Origin: an uncultured Mediterranea sp.
Lineage (GTDB): Bacteria; Bacteroidota; Bacteroidia; Bacteroidales; Bacteroidaceae
Length of the DNA: 64,000 nt
Assembly: GCA_945879145.1 (NCBI GenBank)
Contig: CAMCUZ010000004.1
Location: 1-64,000, forward strand
Direction of reading: 5' to 3'
Shown here: piece after piece, positions 1 through 13,985 of the stretch
Numbering within the stretch: the stretch's first letter is position 1
Layout: the number at the start of each line of letters is the position of its first letter
Translations under genes and position numbers: made by a program
The notes under the pieces: model-generated
Database searches by the model: none
The model's input: only the letters and a program-made list of their open reading frames with translations
Told to the model about the DNA's origin: nothing

Positions 1-1002
1 GGGCATAGCCTCTTCCATCGAAGGATACTTGGCAGCACGCTCTTCTTCGCTGATACCCTGAAGGGCAGCCCAACGGCGTGAGCCTTCGATGGTAATCTGC
101 TGCGGAGTGCGGATACCGGCAACCACGTCTTCACCCTGTGCATTTACCAGGTATTCACCGTTGAAGATATTCTCACCAGTAGCGGCGTCGCGGCTGAAGC
201 ATACACCCGTAGCCGACGTCTCACCCATGTTACCGAATACCATGGCCATAACTGAAACAGCCGTACCCCATTCGTCGGGAATTCCCTCCATCTTACGATA
301 GAGGATGGCACGCTCGTTCATCCAGCTGCGGAATACAGCACAGATGGCACCCCACAACTGAACCATCGGGTCGTTGGGGAAGTCGCTGCCAGTCTGTTCC
401 TTGATAGCTTTCTTGAAGCGAGCTACCAGGTCCTTCAGTTCATCTACAGAGAGGTCCTTATCAAGCTTCACGCCACGAATGGCCTTTACCTCTTCAATAA
501 TTGCCTCAAAAGGATCAATATCTTCCTTGTTGACGGGCTTCATGCCCAAAACGACGTCGCCATACATCTGTACGAAGCGGCGGTATGAGTCGTAAACGAA
601 GTGGGGGTTACCCGTCTTCTTGACCATGCCCTCGGCCACCTCATCATTCAGACCCAAGTTGAGGATGGTATCCATCATACCCGGCATAGAAGCGCGGGCA
701 CCCGAGCGAACAGAAACAAGCAGAGGATTCTCCAAACTGCCGAACTTGCAGTTCATCAGTTCTTCTACATGAGCCACAGCCTTGTTCACCTCATCCTGGA
801 GAATCTCAACAATCTTCTCCTGACCTACTTCGTAGTACTCATTACATACATCGGTCGTGATGGTGAATCCGGGAGGAACCGGCACACCGATGAGGTTCAT
901 TTCTGCAAGGTTGGCACCTTTACCACCAAGCTGCTCACGCATTTTTGCGTTACCTTCTGCCTGGCCATTACCAAAGGTATAAACTCTTTTTTTGTCCATC
1001 AT
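1..1002 (-). CDS. ppdK: Pyruvate, phosphate dikinase, N-terminal part (runs off window start)
   Basis: Reverse-strand reading from ATG near 1002 gives MMDKKRVYTFGNGQAEGNAKMREQLGGKGANLAEM...VPPGFTITTDVC...SVRSGARASMPGMMDTILNLGLND, typical of PPDK; no stop before the window edge, so absent from the ORF track. Confidence 0.93.
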   Translation of the reverse strand, partial: MMDKKRVYTFGNGQAEGNAKMREQLGGKGANLAEMNLIGVPVPPGFTITTDVCNEYYEVGQEKIVEILQDEVNKAVAHVEELMNCKFGSLENPLLVSVRSGARASMPGMMDTILNLGLNDEVAEGMVKKTGNPHFVYDSYRRFVQMYGDVVLGMKPVNKEDIDPFEAIIEEVKAIRGVKLDKDLSVDELKDLVARFKKAIKEQTGSDFPNDPMVQLWGAICAVFRSWMNERAILYRKMEGIPDEWGTAVSVMAMVFGNMGETSATGVCFSRDAATGENIFNGEYLVNAQGEDVVAGIRTPQQITIEGSRRWAALQGISEEERAAKYPSMEEAMP

Positions 1003-1231
1003 GTTATTTATTTAAGTTCAAAAAATGGTTTTTTCTCTCATTTCTATGTTGTGTTTGGCTGCAAAGCTATCAATAATTCTGAAAATATGAAAATTTTTTC
1101 GATAAAAAATCGACAAAAAGTTGAGAGAATGGAGCATTTCTGCTTATCGCCACAATATATTTTGTCTAAGCCATCTATTTTTAAAGAATAATACGTAAAT
1201 TTGCGGCAAATTTATTAGATTTGGTGTAAAA

Positions 1232-2650
1232 GTGGCAAGAAAGAGAAAAGAACTTCCCCTGTTGGAGAAGGTGACAATAACAGATGTGGCCGCCGAAGGA
1301 AAGGCCATCGCAAGAGTAGATGACATGGTTGTATTCGTGCCCTACGTGGTGCCAGGCGACGTGGTGGACCTGCAGGTCAAGCGGAAAAAGCACCATTATG
1401 CCGAGGCCGAAGCCGTCTATTTCCACAGCTATTCACCCGTTAGAGCGGTGCCCTTCTGTCAGCACTACGGTGTATGCGGCGGATGCAAATGGCAAATCCT
1501 GCCCTACGAGGAGCAAATTAAATACAAACAGAAGCAGGTGACGGATAACCTGACGCGTATCGGCAAGATTGAATTGCCGGAGATTTCGCCCATCTTAGGC
1601 TCGAAGAAAACACAATATTACCGCAACAAACTGGAGTACACCTTCTCCAACAAGCGCTGGCTCACGGCTGAAGAGGTGAAGCAGGAGGTGACCTACGATC
1701 AGATGAATGCTGTAGGTTTTCATATCCCTACGGCTTTTGACAAGGTGCTGGCCATCGAGAAGTGCTGGCTTCAGGACGATATCACCAACCGCCTGCGTAA
1801 CTCCATACGCGACTTTGCCTACGCCCACGGCTACTCCTTTCAGAACTTGCGCACCCACGAGGGCATGCTCCGCAACCTGATTGTACGCACCTCTTCTACG
1901 GGTGAGTTGATGGTGATTCTGGTCTGCAAGATTGAGTCGGACGAGGAGATGGAGCGCTATCGCGAGCTGCTGCAATTCGTGGCCGACACGTTCCCCGAAA
2001 TCACCTCCCTCTTATACATTATTAATAATAAAGTGAACGATACGATTACCGATCTGGAGGTACACACCTTCTGCGGCAAAGACCACATCTACGAGGAGAT
2101 GGAGGGACTACGCTTCAAAGTAGGACCCAAGTCGTTCTACCAGACTAACAGCGAGCAGGCCTACGAGCTCTACAAGGTAGCCCGCGAATTTGCCGGCTTG
2201 ACAGGCAACGAGCTGGTCTATGACCTCTACACAGGTACGGGAACGATTGCTAACTTCGTAGCTCGACAGGCTCGCCAGGTGGTAGGCATCGAGTATGTAC
2301 CCGAAGCCATTGAGGATGCCAAAGTCAATTCGAACATCAACGGCATTACCAACACCCTCTTCTACGCCGGCGACATGAAGGACCTGCTGACCGATGACTT
2401 TATCCAGGAGCACGGCCGGCCCGACGTCATCATTACCGACCCCCCACGGGCAGGCATGCACCAGGATGTGGTGGACGTCATCCTTCGGGCTGAACCGCAA
2501 CGCATCGTCTATGTGAGCTGCAACCCTGCCACCCAGGCACGCGACCTGCAACTGCTCGACGCCAAATACCGCGTTACGGCCGTACAACCAGTAGATATGT
2601 TTCCTCATACCCACCACGTAGAAAACGTAGTACGCTTAGAAAAAAGATAA
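1232..2650 (+). CDS. rlmD: 23S rRNA (uracil-5-)-methyltransferase, RlmD/RumA family (TRAM domain, CGGCKWQ cluster motif)
   Basis: 472-aa ORF (GTG start) with YGVCGGCKWQ, DLYTGTGTIANF and DPPRAGMH...YVSCNPATQARD motifs. Confidence 0.9.
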   Translation: MARKRKELPLLEKVTITDVAAEGKAIARVDDMVVFVPYVVPGDVVDLQVKRKKHHYAEAEAVYFHSYSPVRAVPFCQHYGVCGGCKWQILPYEEQIKYKQKQVTDNLTRIGKIELPEISPILGSKKTQYYRNKLEYTFSNKRWLTAEEVKQEVTYDQMNAVGFHIPTAFDKVLAIEKCWLQDDITNRLRNSIRDFAYAHGYSFQNLRTHEGMLRNLIVRTSSTGELMVILVCKIESDEEMERYRELLQFVADTFPEITSLLYIINNKVNDTITDLEVHTFCGKDHIYEEMEGLRFKVGPKSFYQTNSEQAYELYKVAREFAGLTGNELVYDLYTGTGTIANFVARQARQVVGIEYVPEAIEDAKVNSNINGITNTLFYAGDMKDLLTDDFIQEHGRPDVIITDPPRAGMHQDVVDVILRAEPQRIVYVSCNPATQARDLQLLDAKYRVTAVQPVDMFPHTHHVENVVRLEKR

Positions 2651-2681
2651 CACACTCCCCAATCTCCCCAGAACCAGAAAT

Positions 2682-3584
2682 ATGAAAGTAAAGACCAACG
2701 CCCGCGCCCGGGCACAATATACCAACTACAACGTAAAGGAGCCCATGGAACTGATGGAGTTCCTCTCATCCGTCATGCCTCAGGCCAGCCGGACCAAGAT
2801 TAAGTCGTTGCTAACCAAGCAGATTGTGCTGGTAGATAACGTCATTACCACCCAGTACAACTTCCCGCTCCAACCCGGAATGAAGGTGCAAATCAGCCGC
2901 GAAAAGGGGAAGCACGAGTTCAACCACAAGTTACTCAAGATTGTCTATGAGGATGCCTACCTCATCGTGGTGGAGAAGGCCGAAGGATTGTTGTCGGTCA
3001 GCACAGAGCGGCAAAAGGAGCGGACCGCCATCTCTATTTTGAACGACTACGTGAAGCGAAGCGGACAGCGTAGGCGTGTCTATGTAGTCCACCGACTGGA
3101 CCGCGACACCTCCGGGCTGATGATGTTTGCCAAGGACGAAAAGACGCAAAACACGCTCCGTGACCATTGGCACGACATCGTGTTCGACCGCCGCTACGTG
3201 GCCGTGGTAAGTGGTGAGATGGAGAAAGAGCAGGGTACCGTACACTCCTGGCTGACCGACCGCAAGCTCTACGTCTCCTCTTCACCCGTAGATGACGGCG
3301 GTAAGGAGGCGGTGACCCACTACCGCACCATCAAGCGAGGCAACGGTTACTCTCTCGTAGAACTGATGCTCGAGACAGGCCGCAAGAACCAAATTCGTGT
3401 ACACATGCAAGACCTCGGTCACCCCGTGGTGGGCGACGGCCGCTATGGTCTGGAGGAGGTGAACCCCTTGAACCGACTGGCGCTCCACGCCTTCAAGCTC
3501 TGCTTTGACCACCCTGTGACTGGCGAAGAGCTCCGCTTCGAGACCCCCTACCCTCCTGAATTCAAACGGCTCGTACAACCCTGA
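2682..3584 (+). CDS. RluA-family pseudouridine synthase
   Basis: S4-like N-terminus plus VHRLDRDTSGLMMFAKD and GRKNQIRVHMQDLGHPVVGD motifs. Confidence 0.9.
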   Translation: MKVKTNARARAQYTNYNVKEPMELMEFLSSVMPQASRTKIKSLLTKQIVLVDNVITTQYNFPLQPGMKVQISREKGKHEFNHKLLKIVYEDAYLIVVEKAEGLLSVSTERQKERTAISILNDYVKRSGQRRRVYVVHRLDRDTSGLMMFAKDEKTQNTLRDHWHDIVFDRRYVAVVSGEMEKEQGTVHSWLTDRKLYVSSSPVDDGGKEAVTHYRTIKRGNGYSLVELMLETGRKNQIRVHMQDLGHPVVGDGRYGLEEVNPLNRLALHAFKLCFDHPVTGEELRFETPYPPEFKRLVQP

Positions 3585-3597
3585 CGATAGTCCATCA

Positions 3598-4641
3598 TTA
3601 CTTCGTCAGCTTCTTAATCTGCTCCTTGCCTTTATCAAACAGGCGGCGGTTGGTCTGGGCGATATCCTCCACGATGGCGTCATTAATCTGCTTCAAGCCG
3701 TTGATATAGTCTTGTGCGCGTTGAAACACGTTGGGTACCAGCACATTCTTCTTTACCACAGAGGGCACGATCACCCGCAACTCCTTGGGTAGAATCTGCA
3801 CCTCCACCACCTCGCCGGCCATCATCGGGTCCCCATCAAAATGCACCACCCCAGGCTTCTTGCGCAAGATACGCAGCGAGCGGCAACGGAAGCTCTTCAC
3901 ATGACTATTCTGGTCGATGCTGCGATTGAAGAGCTGAAAGGCCAGCGAAGGTGCCTCAATCATGCTGAAAGGCTCGAGAATCGTCACATCCAGCAGTCCG
4001 TCGCTCAACGAAGCATGGGGCGCAATATAGGCGTTGTTGCCATACTGCGAGGCGTTGCCGCAGGCAATCACAAAGGCCTGGTAGTGGGATGAAATGCCAT
4101 CCATCTCCAGCTCATAGGTCTCAGGCTTGTAGCGCAGGCTCTCTTGCAGCATCTTCTCCAGATAAGTGAGCGGTCCACGCTTGCCCGCCTGCGAGAACTT
4201 CAGGCTGACGAAGGCGTCGAACCCCACGCCGCAAGTACAGAAGAAGGGCACCTCATTCATCTTGCCGTAATCAATCTCTGTCGTCTTCGCCCCGTTGATG
4301 ACCTGCAGAGCTCCCCTCACCTCCATCGGAATCTGCAGGTGGCGCGCCAGTCCGTTGCCCGATCCGCAAGGAATGATGCCGAGGGCTGTCTGCGTATGAA
4401 CCAGCGAACGGGCAATCTCGTTGATCGTACCGTCTCCGCCCACGGCCACCACGGCAAAATACCCCTTGTCAGCCCGTTCGGCCGCAATCTTCGTGGCATG
4501 TCCGGCATATTCCGTATAGACCACTTCCACATCAAAAATCTCCTTATCAATCAGTTCGCCCACCTGCCGAACGACAGCAGCCTTGCCCTGCGTTCCCGAG
4601 ATCGGGTTGATGACGAATGCGATACGTTTCTTTTCTTCCAT
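3598..4641 (-). CDS. Diacylglycerol/sphingoid-base kinase family (LCB5/YegS-like) lipid kinase
   Basis: ORF 3598..4818; likely start MEEKKRIAFVINPISG at 4641; VVAVGGDGTINEIARSL and GIIPCGSGNGLARHL motifs. Confidence 0.85.
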   Translation of the reverse strand: MEEKKRIAFVINPISGTQGKAAVVRQVGELIDKEIFDVEVVYTEYAGHATKIAAERADKGYFAVVAVGGDGTINEIARSLVHTQTALGIIPCGSGNGLARHLQIPMEVRGALQVINGAKTTEIDYGKMNEVPFFCTCGVGFDAFVSLKFSQAGKRGPLTYLEKMLQESLRYKPETYELEMDGISSHYQAFVIACGNASQYGNNAYIAPHASLSDGLLDVTILEPFSMIEAPSLAFQLFNRSIDQNSHVKSFRCRSLRILRKKPGVVHFDGDPMMAGEVVEVQILPKELRVIVPSVVKKNVLVPNVFQRAQDYINGLKQINDAIVEDIAQTNRRLFDKGKEQIKKLTK

Positions 4642-4797
4642 TTGATTACGTTGCGTTGTAGGTTTCAGCTTGCTATTTACTTTGAAATTGAAATGCAAAA
4701 GTAATATAAATAGCCGAAATAACGGCTTGTTTGTTGTTTTTTTATGTTTATAAGCAACTTTTTCGCAAAAAAGAGAGTGAAAGAAAACATTTTTCCC

Positions 4798-4805
4798 TAT
4801 CTTTG
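4798..4805 (+). promoter_or_regulatory. Bacteroidetes-type -7 element (TATCTTTG) upstream of spt
   Basis: TATCTTTG matches TAnnTTTG; ~80 nt before the spt start. Confidence 0.5.
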
Positions 4806-4883
4806 CACGCTGTATCAACCATGATACCCTCCCACATAACAGGGATAAACCGACGAGAAGTAATATAATATATAAGATAGTAA

Positions 4884-6071
4884 ATGAATTTACTCAAAGA
4901 AAAATTTGCGAAATACGACCTTCCGCAGCAATTTATGGCGAAAGGCGTCTATCCTTATTTCCGCACCATCGACTCGCACCAGGATACTGAAGTGCTGATG
5001 GACGGCAGAAAGGTGCTGATGTTCGGCTCGAACGCCTACATGGGCCTCACGTACGAAAAACGCATCATCGATGCAGCCATAGCAGCTACTGAGAAGTACG
5101 GCACAGGATGTGCCGGTTCGCGCCTGCTCAACGGGACGCTCGACATCCACGTGGAGCTCGAGAAGGAACTGGCCGAATTCGTAGGCAAGGACGACGCACT
5201 CTGTTTCTCTACCGGATTTACGGTTAACGAGGGTGTGATTCCGCAATTGGTAGGTCGAGGCGACTACATCATCTGCGACGATCGCGACCATGCCTCGATT
5301 GTGGACGGACGACGTCTATCTTTCGCTACCCAACTGAAATACAAGCACAACGACATGGAAGCCTTGGAAAAGGAACTCCAGAAATGTGAGCCCGAGGCGG
5401 TCAAGCTGATTGTAGTAGATGGCGTCTTCTCGATGGAAGGCGACCTGGCCAACCTGCCGGAAATTGTACGCCTCAAGAAAAAGTACAACGCAAGCATTTA
5501 CGTGGACGAAGCCCACGGCCTGGGCGTCTTCGGTAAGCAGGGCCGAGGCGTATGTGACCATTTTGGCGTGACTGATGACGTCGATTTGATCATGGGTACC
5601 TTCAGCAAGTCTCTCGCCTCAATCGGCGGCTTTGTTGCCGGCGACAAGGAGGTCATCAACTGGCTGCGCCACAACGCGCGCTCCTACATCTTCCAGGCCA
5701 GCAACACCCCAGCAGCCACAGCTGCAGCCCGCGAGGCACTTCATATCATCAAGAATTCACCTGAACGTATCAAGCAACTCTGGGAAATCACCAACTACGC
5801 CCTGAAGCGATTCCGCGAGGCAGGCTTTGAGATTGGCGAGACGGAATCACCCATCATCCCGCTCTACGTGCGTGATACAGAGAAGACTTTCGCAGTCACC
5901 AAGATGGCCTTCGACGAAGGCATCTTCATCAATCCCGTCATTCCGCCCGCCTGCGCTCCCCAAGACACCCTGGTACGTGTAGCCTTGATGGCTACCCATA
6001 CGCGCGAGCAAGTGGACTTTGCCGTGGAGAAGCTTACCAAGTGCTTCCGCCAGCTGGGCATAATTGAATAA
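4884..6071 (+). CDS. spt: Serine palmitoyltransferase (sphingolipid synthesis; AONS-family PLP enzyme)
   Basis: MNLLKEKFAKYDLPQQFMAKGVYPYFRTIDSHQDTEVLMDGRKVLMFGSNAYMGLT...VDEAHGLGVFGKQGRG...GTFSKSLASIGGFVAG. Confidence 0.88.
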   Translation: MNLLKEKFAKYDLPQQFMAKGVYPYFRTIDSHQDTEVLMDGRKVLMFGSNAYMGLTYEKRIIDAAIAATEKYGTGCAGSRLLNGTLDIHVELEKELAEFVGKDDALCFSTGFTVNEGVIPQLVGRGDYIICDDRDHASIVDGRRLSFATQLKYKHNDMEALEKELQKCEPEAVKLIVVDGVFSMEGDLANLPEIVRLKKKYNASIYVDEAHGLGVFGKQGRGVCDHFGVTDDVDLIMGTFSKSLASIGGFVAGDKEVINWLRHNARSYIFQASNTPAATAAAREALHIIKNSPERIKQLWEITNYALKRFREAGFEIGETESPIIPLYVRDTEKTFAVTKMAFDEGIFINPVIPPACAPQDTLVRVALMATHTREQVDFAVEKLTKCFRQLGIIE

Positions 6072-6199
6072 TCACACGTCCCCCCTGCTACCATATGGCA
6101 TAGATATTTGACATGGTAATTATCTATTTAAGTTGCGTCAAAAAGACTTTCTTGCTTTGCTTGAAAGTATTTTTGAATAAAAATTAACGTAGATGTGAA

Positions 6200-6230
6200 A
6201 GGCTTGCCTGTGAAGGTAGGCCTTTTTCTT
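6200..6230 (+). terminator. Rho-independent terminator downstream of spt
   Basis: AGGCTTGCCT-GTGA-AGGTAGGCCT 10-bp stem (two G-U pairs) followed by a T-rich run. Confidence 0.75.
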
Positions 6231-6347
6231 TACCTACCAATCCACGCGCGCGAACCTTAAAAATATAAACAGCAGGTTTATGGGCCAAGGATTTGGTGGT
6301 GCGGTTTTTTTTTGCGACCTTTGTGGCCTGATTAGATTGAAAGAATA

Positions 6348-7727
6348 ATGCATGACCTCAAGCTCCATACCAAGATCCTATTGCTGACATTCCTGCTGGC
6401 TATCTCTCAGCTACCAGCCCATGCTACAGCATCCCAACCTCAACCCCAACGTACGTTGGAGCACGAGGCCGACAGCATCTCCTTCTCTCTGATTACCTGC
6501 GGACAAGGAGACGAAATCTACTCCCTCTTCGGCCATACGGCCATACGCTACCGCAACCCCCTGCAGCAGGTAGATATCGTTTTCAACTATGGCGTATTCG
6601 ACTTCAACACCCCCCATTTTGCCCTCCGGTTTGCCTTGGGACAGACCGACTACCTACTGGGCGTAAACGACTTCAGCCGCTTCTGCGCCTCCTATACCTG
6701 GATGGGACGTAGCGTGAGCGAGCAGCTACTCAACCTCACCTCTGAGGAGAAGCTCCTGTTGCTCAGGCTCTTGGAGGAGAATTACAGCCCCGAGAACCGG
6801 ACCTACCGCTACAACTTCTTCTTTGACAACTGTGCCACACGCCCCCGCAACCTGATTGAACGGGCCATCACTTCGGGTACACTCCACTATGCCCAACCGA
6901 TGGACCAACCCTTGGGCGAGATTTCATTCCGTAGCTTGATTCATCGCTACAGCACGCACGCACGCTGGTCACGCCTGGGCATGGACCTCTGTCTGGGAAG
7001 CAAGGCCGACCGCCCCATCACCCGACGCGAGATGGAGTTCGTACCCTTCTGTCTGCGTGACGACCTGCGCCAAGCCACGATCATCGCCCCCGACGGGAGC
7101 AGCCGCCCCCTGGTCATCGAGGAGCGACGCTGGAACAGCCTGCCCGAGACTTACATGCCAAGCGCCACAGCAGAAAGCGCGAATGCCACCACGCCAGAAG
7201 AGGGTCCCACCACGAGGGTTGAAGTGCAGGAGCCTGGCTTTCAGCTGACCCACTTCCTCACACCCGAACGGGCCGCTTTGCTCCTCTTGTTGATGATCAT
7301 CGGAGCCACCCTCATGGGCACCCTGCGTCGCAGACAGACCCTCTGGATACTCGACCTCTTCTTGCTCGCTTCTGCAGGCCTTGCTGGCTGCATTCTGGCC
7401 TTTCTGGCCCTCATGTCCGAACACCCCTGCGTGGACAGCAACTGGCTGCTCCTGGCCCTCCACCCGCTCCACCTGGCCTGCCTGCCTTGTGCCCTCCGTC
7501 GCATCCGCAAAGGAGTCTTGAGCCGATACCAAGTGGCCAACCTGGGTGCATTAACATTATTTATCATTGTTTCCTGCCTAAAAATTCAGATAATTCCGCT
7601 AAGTGCCGTATATTTGGCACTTTGTTTGTTAGTTCGTGCTTTGGCCAACATCTGGCTGAGCCGACACATTAGGCCGACCGCCCCTGAAGAGAGGCGGCCT
7701 TTACATACGAGAAAGAAACAGAGATGA
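6348..7727 (+). CDS. DUF4105-like membrane protein
   Basis: Signal peptide, LITCGQGDEIYSLFGHTAIRY and NFFFDNCATRPRNLIE motifs, C-terminal TM helices. Confidence 0.75.
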   Translation: MHDLKLHTKILLLTFLLAISQLPAHATASQPQPQRTLEHEADSISFSLITCGQGDEIYSLFGHTAIRYRNPLQQVDIVFNYGVFDFNTPHFALRFALGQTDYLLGVNDFSRFCASYTWMGRSVSEQLLNLTSEEKLLLLRLLEENYSPENRTYRYNFFFDNCATRPRNLIERAITSGTLHYAQPMDQPLGEISFRSLIHRYSTHARWSRLGMDLCLGSKADRPITRREMEFVPFCLRDDLRQATIIAPDGSSRPLVIEERRWNSLPETYMPSATAESANATTPEEGPTTRVEVQEPGFQLTHFLTPERAALLLLLMIIGATLMGTLRRRQTLWILDLFLLASAGLAGCILAFLALMSEHPCVDSNWLLLALHPLHLACLPCALRRIRKGVLSRYQVANLGALTLFIIVSCLKIQIIPLSAVYLALCLLVRALANIWLSRHIRPTAPEERRPLHTRKKQR

Positions 7728-9307
7728 AGACGATACACAAAGATATCCTACTGGCCTCGCTCATAGCCATCGCGGCGGGAGGACTCAACGCCCAGACGTT
7801 GCCCTCTGCGCCCCGCCTTGTCGTGAGCTTGACCATCGACCAGTTGCGCACGGACTACATGGAGTACTTCGCGCCGCTCTATGGCGAACGCGGCTTCAAG
7901 CGGTTGCTGCGCGAGGGGAAAGTCTATACATACGCCGAAATGCCCTTTGCTGCCCCCGACCGTGCCTCGGCCATAGCTACACTCCAGACTGGAGCCGTAC
8001 CGTCACAACACGGCATCGTGGCAGAAAACTGGATGGACACGAAGACCCTTCGCCCCGTAAACTGCGTGGACGACGCCGCCTTCATGGGTAACTATACCGA
8101 TGAAAGCTCATCGGCCAACTCCCTGCTGGTCACGAATGTAGCCGATGAGCTACGCATAGCCACACGCAACAGGGCCTTGGTCTATAGCATCGCCCCCTTC
8201 CGCGATGCCGCCATCCTGAGTGCAGGCCATGCCGCCAACGGTGCCTTCTGGATCAACGAGGTCACAGGGAAGTGGTGCAGCACCACCTACTATGCCGACT
8301 TCCCCTGGTGGCTCAGTCAGTACAACGACCGCCACTCCGTGGACAACCGCATCAAGGAGCTGGTATGGACCCCCTCCTACCCCGTGGAGAGCTACCGTTA
8401 CCTGCCGGAATGGCGCGAAACCGCCTTCCGCTACAAGTTCGACGCCGAGCGCGAGAACAAGTACCGTCGGCTCATCACGAGCCCCTACGCCAACGACGAG
8501 GTGAACCAGCTCGTCGAGACCCTCTTCTCGAAGAGCACCATCGGTCAAGACCCCATCCCCGACCTGCTGGCCCTCACCTACTATGCGGGCAACTATAACC
8601 ACCTCTCCGCGACCGATGGGGCCATGGAGCTACAGGACACCTACGTGCGGCTCGACCAGAGCATAGCCCAGCTCATCGAGCTGATAGACCAAAAGATTGG
8701 CTTGGGCAACGTACTGGTTTGCATCTCCTCTACCGGCTACTCCGACGCCGAGATGCCCGATGCCGCCCTCTACCGTACACCGGGAGGCGAATTCCACATC
8801 GAGCGATGCGCCACCCTGCTCAACATGTACCTGATGGCCACCTACGGCGAAGGGCAATACGTAGAAGGCTACTACAACAACCAGATATACCTCAACGAGA
8901 AGCTGATAGAGAACAAGCAGCTCGACCTGAACGATATCGAGAGCAAGGCCGAAGCCTTCTTGGTGCAGTTTAGCGGCGTGGACCGCGTCTATGCCGGCCA
9001 TCGGATGCTACTCGGCACCTGGTCGCCCCAGCTGGAGAAGCTCAGCAACGGCTACCACCGCAAGCGCTCGGGCAACCTCACCCTCACCCTGCTACCTGGA
9101 TGGGTCAACGCCTCGCAACACAGCAAGGTGCAGCAACGCATCTCGCGCAACGCCTATCTGCCCTCTCCCCTCATATTGATGGGCAGCAGCATTCAGGCCC
9201 AACGTATCACGACCCCCGTATCGGCCCAACGCATCGCCCCCACCCTCAGCCGTGCGATGCGTATCCGCGCCCCCAACGCCAGTCAGTTGCCGCCGCTCGA
9301 CCTCTGA
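7724..9307 (+). CDS. Alkaline phosphatase-superfamily protein (PafA-like / nucleotide pyrophosphatase-like)
   Basis: Signal peptide; LVVSLTIDQLRTDYMEYFAPLYGERGFKRLL...ATLQTGAVPSQHGIVAENW; overlaps the preceding stop by 4 nt. Confidence 0.8.
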   Translation: MKTIHKDILLASLIAIAAGGLNAQTLPSAPRLVVSLTIDQLRTDYMEYFAPLYGERGFKRLLREGKVYTYAEMPFAAPDRASAIATLQTGAVPSQHGIVAENWMDTKTLRPVNCVDDAAFMGNYTDESSSANSLLVTNVADELRIATRNRALVYSIAPFRDAAILSAGHAANGAFWINEVTGKWCSTTYYADFPWWLSQYNDRHSVDNRIKELVWTPSYPVESYRYLPEWRETAFRYKFDAERENKYRRLITSPYANDEVNQLVETLFSKSTIGQDPIPDLLALTYYAGNYNHLSATDGAMELQDTYVRLDQSIAQLIELIDQKIGLGNVLVCISSTGYSDAEMPDAALYRTPGGEFHIERCATLLNMYLMATYGEGQYVEGYYNNQIYLNEKLIENKQLDLNDIESKAEAFLVQFSGVDRVYAGHRMLLGTWSPQLEKLSNGYHRKRSGNLTLTLLPGWVNASQHSKVQQRISRNAYLPSPLILMGSSIQAQRITTPVSAQRIAPTLSRAMRIRAPNASQLPPLDL

Positions 9308-9397
9308 GCAGCCCCCTTTATTTCTGGGAGAAATCCTGCGAAGCCAGAACAAAAAACATCATCCAACAGTTACGAAAAATAAAAAAGAAACAACAAT

Positions 9398-12793
<3,396 letters not shown>

Positions 12794-12819
12794 GCAGGAA
12801 TTTTCTTAACAAAAAAAGG

Positions 12820-13848
12820 ATGAAACGGATTAACCTACGTATGCTCTGGATGGCAGCAGCCGGAGTGAGCCTGCTGACGGCCTGCCAAACCATCGAGACC
12901 ATCTCCATGGACTACATGCTGCCGGCCGAAGTGAGCTTCCCCGAAGAGCTCAAGCGCGTAGCTGTGGTCAACAACAGCCCCGTCATCAAGCCCGAACAGA
13001 CTCTCATCGAAGAGAAGGGATCTGAAAAGAGCTTCTGGGGCGATAGCAAGCGGGCCACGGAGGCGCTCGCCAACGCCCTGGCCGAGGGGAATTACTTCGA
13101 CGAGGTCATCATCTGCGACTCGTTGCTTCGCGCTACCGACCCTCAGCCGGCTGCCCATCCGCTCACGCTGGAGGAGATCAATCAGCTGACGCATGCGCTC
13201 GACGTGGATTTCCTGATTTCGCTCGAAGGGTTGATTGTCAAGACCAAACGCGACCTGCAATACCTACCCGAGTGGAGGGTCAACTACGGTTCCATCGACG
13301 CCAAGGTCTATGCCACCACGCGCATCTACCTGCCCAACCGGGCCAACGCCATGGCTACCCTCCACTCCAACGACAGCATCTTCTGGGAAGAGAGCGCCCT
13401 CCACGAGAGCGACCTGCGCCGCCTACTGCCCGACGACGTAGAGGTGCAACGCCAGGCATCCGACTTTGCCGGGTCGCTCCCCGTACAGCAGCTCCTGCCC
13501 CATTGGAAGAGCGCACAACGCTACCTCTACGGCGGAAGTAGCGTGAACCTACGCGACGCCCTGGTCTATGTACGCGAGAACGATTGGACCCAGGCCATCG
13601 ACCTTTGGAAAAAGGAGTACGAGGTGAAGAACGTCAAGCGCAAGAAGGCCGCCGCCTACAACCTGAGCGTGGGCTACGAGATGCAAGACCAAATGGAGGA
13701 GGCCGTACGCTGGATCGGCCTGGCCCTGCAGCACACCCAGCCCGAGACCACGGAACAGCTCATGATGCAGCTCTACCAGCAGGAACTGAAGCAACGTCTT
13801 GGTGGCATGCAGCGTCTGCAGCTCCAGACCCGCCGACTCAACCCGTAG
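12820..13848 (+). CDS. Lipoprotein with TPR-like C-terminus (possibly DUF6340 family)
   Basis: Lipobox-like LLTACQT; YNLSVGYEMQDQMEEAVRWIGLALQH. Confidence 0.55.
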   Translation: MKRINLRMLWMAAAGVSLLTACQTIETISMDYMLPAEVSFPEELKRVAVVNNSPVIKPEQTLIEEKGSEKSFWGDSKRATEALANALAEGNYFDEVIICDSLLRATDPQPAAHPLTLEEINQLTHALDVDFLISLEGLIVKTKRDLQYLPEWRVNYGSIDAKVYATTRIYLPNRANAMATLHSNDSIFWEESALHESDLRRLLPDDVEVQRQASDFAGSLPVQQLLPHWKSAQRYLYGGSSVNLRDALVYVRENDWTQAIDLWKKEYEVKNVKRKKAAAYNLSVGYEMQDQMEEAVRWIGLALQHTQPETTEQLMMQLYQQELKQRLGGMQRLQLQTRRLNP

Positions 13849-13950
13849 AGAAAGCTGCTGCAAGCCCGGAATCCGAATCAAAAAAAGAAAAAATTGCTGC
13901 CTGATGAAAGATTTTTGGCCAAATACTTGCACGAATCAAACAAAAATAAC

Positions 13951-13958
13951 TACCTTTG
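13951..13958 (+). promoter_or_regulatory. -7 element TACCTTTG
   Basis: Matches TAnnTTTG; a TTG lies about 21 nt upstream; precedes the 13986 ORF. Confidence 0.5.
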
Positions 13959-13985
13959 AGGTGCAATTTTAATAAGCCCAACAAC

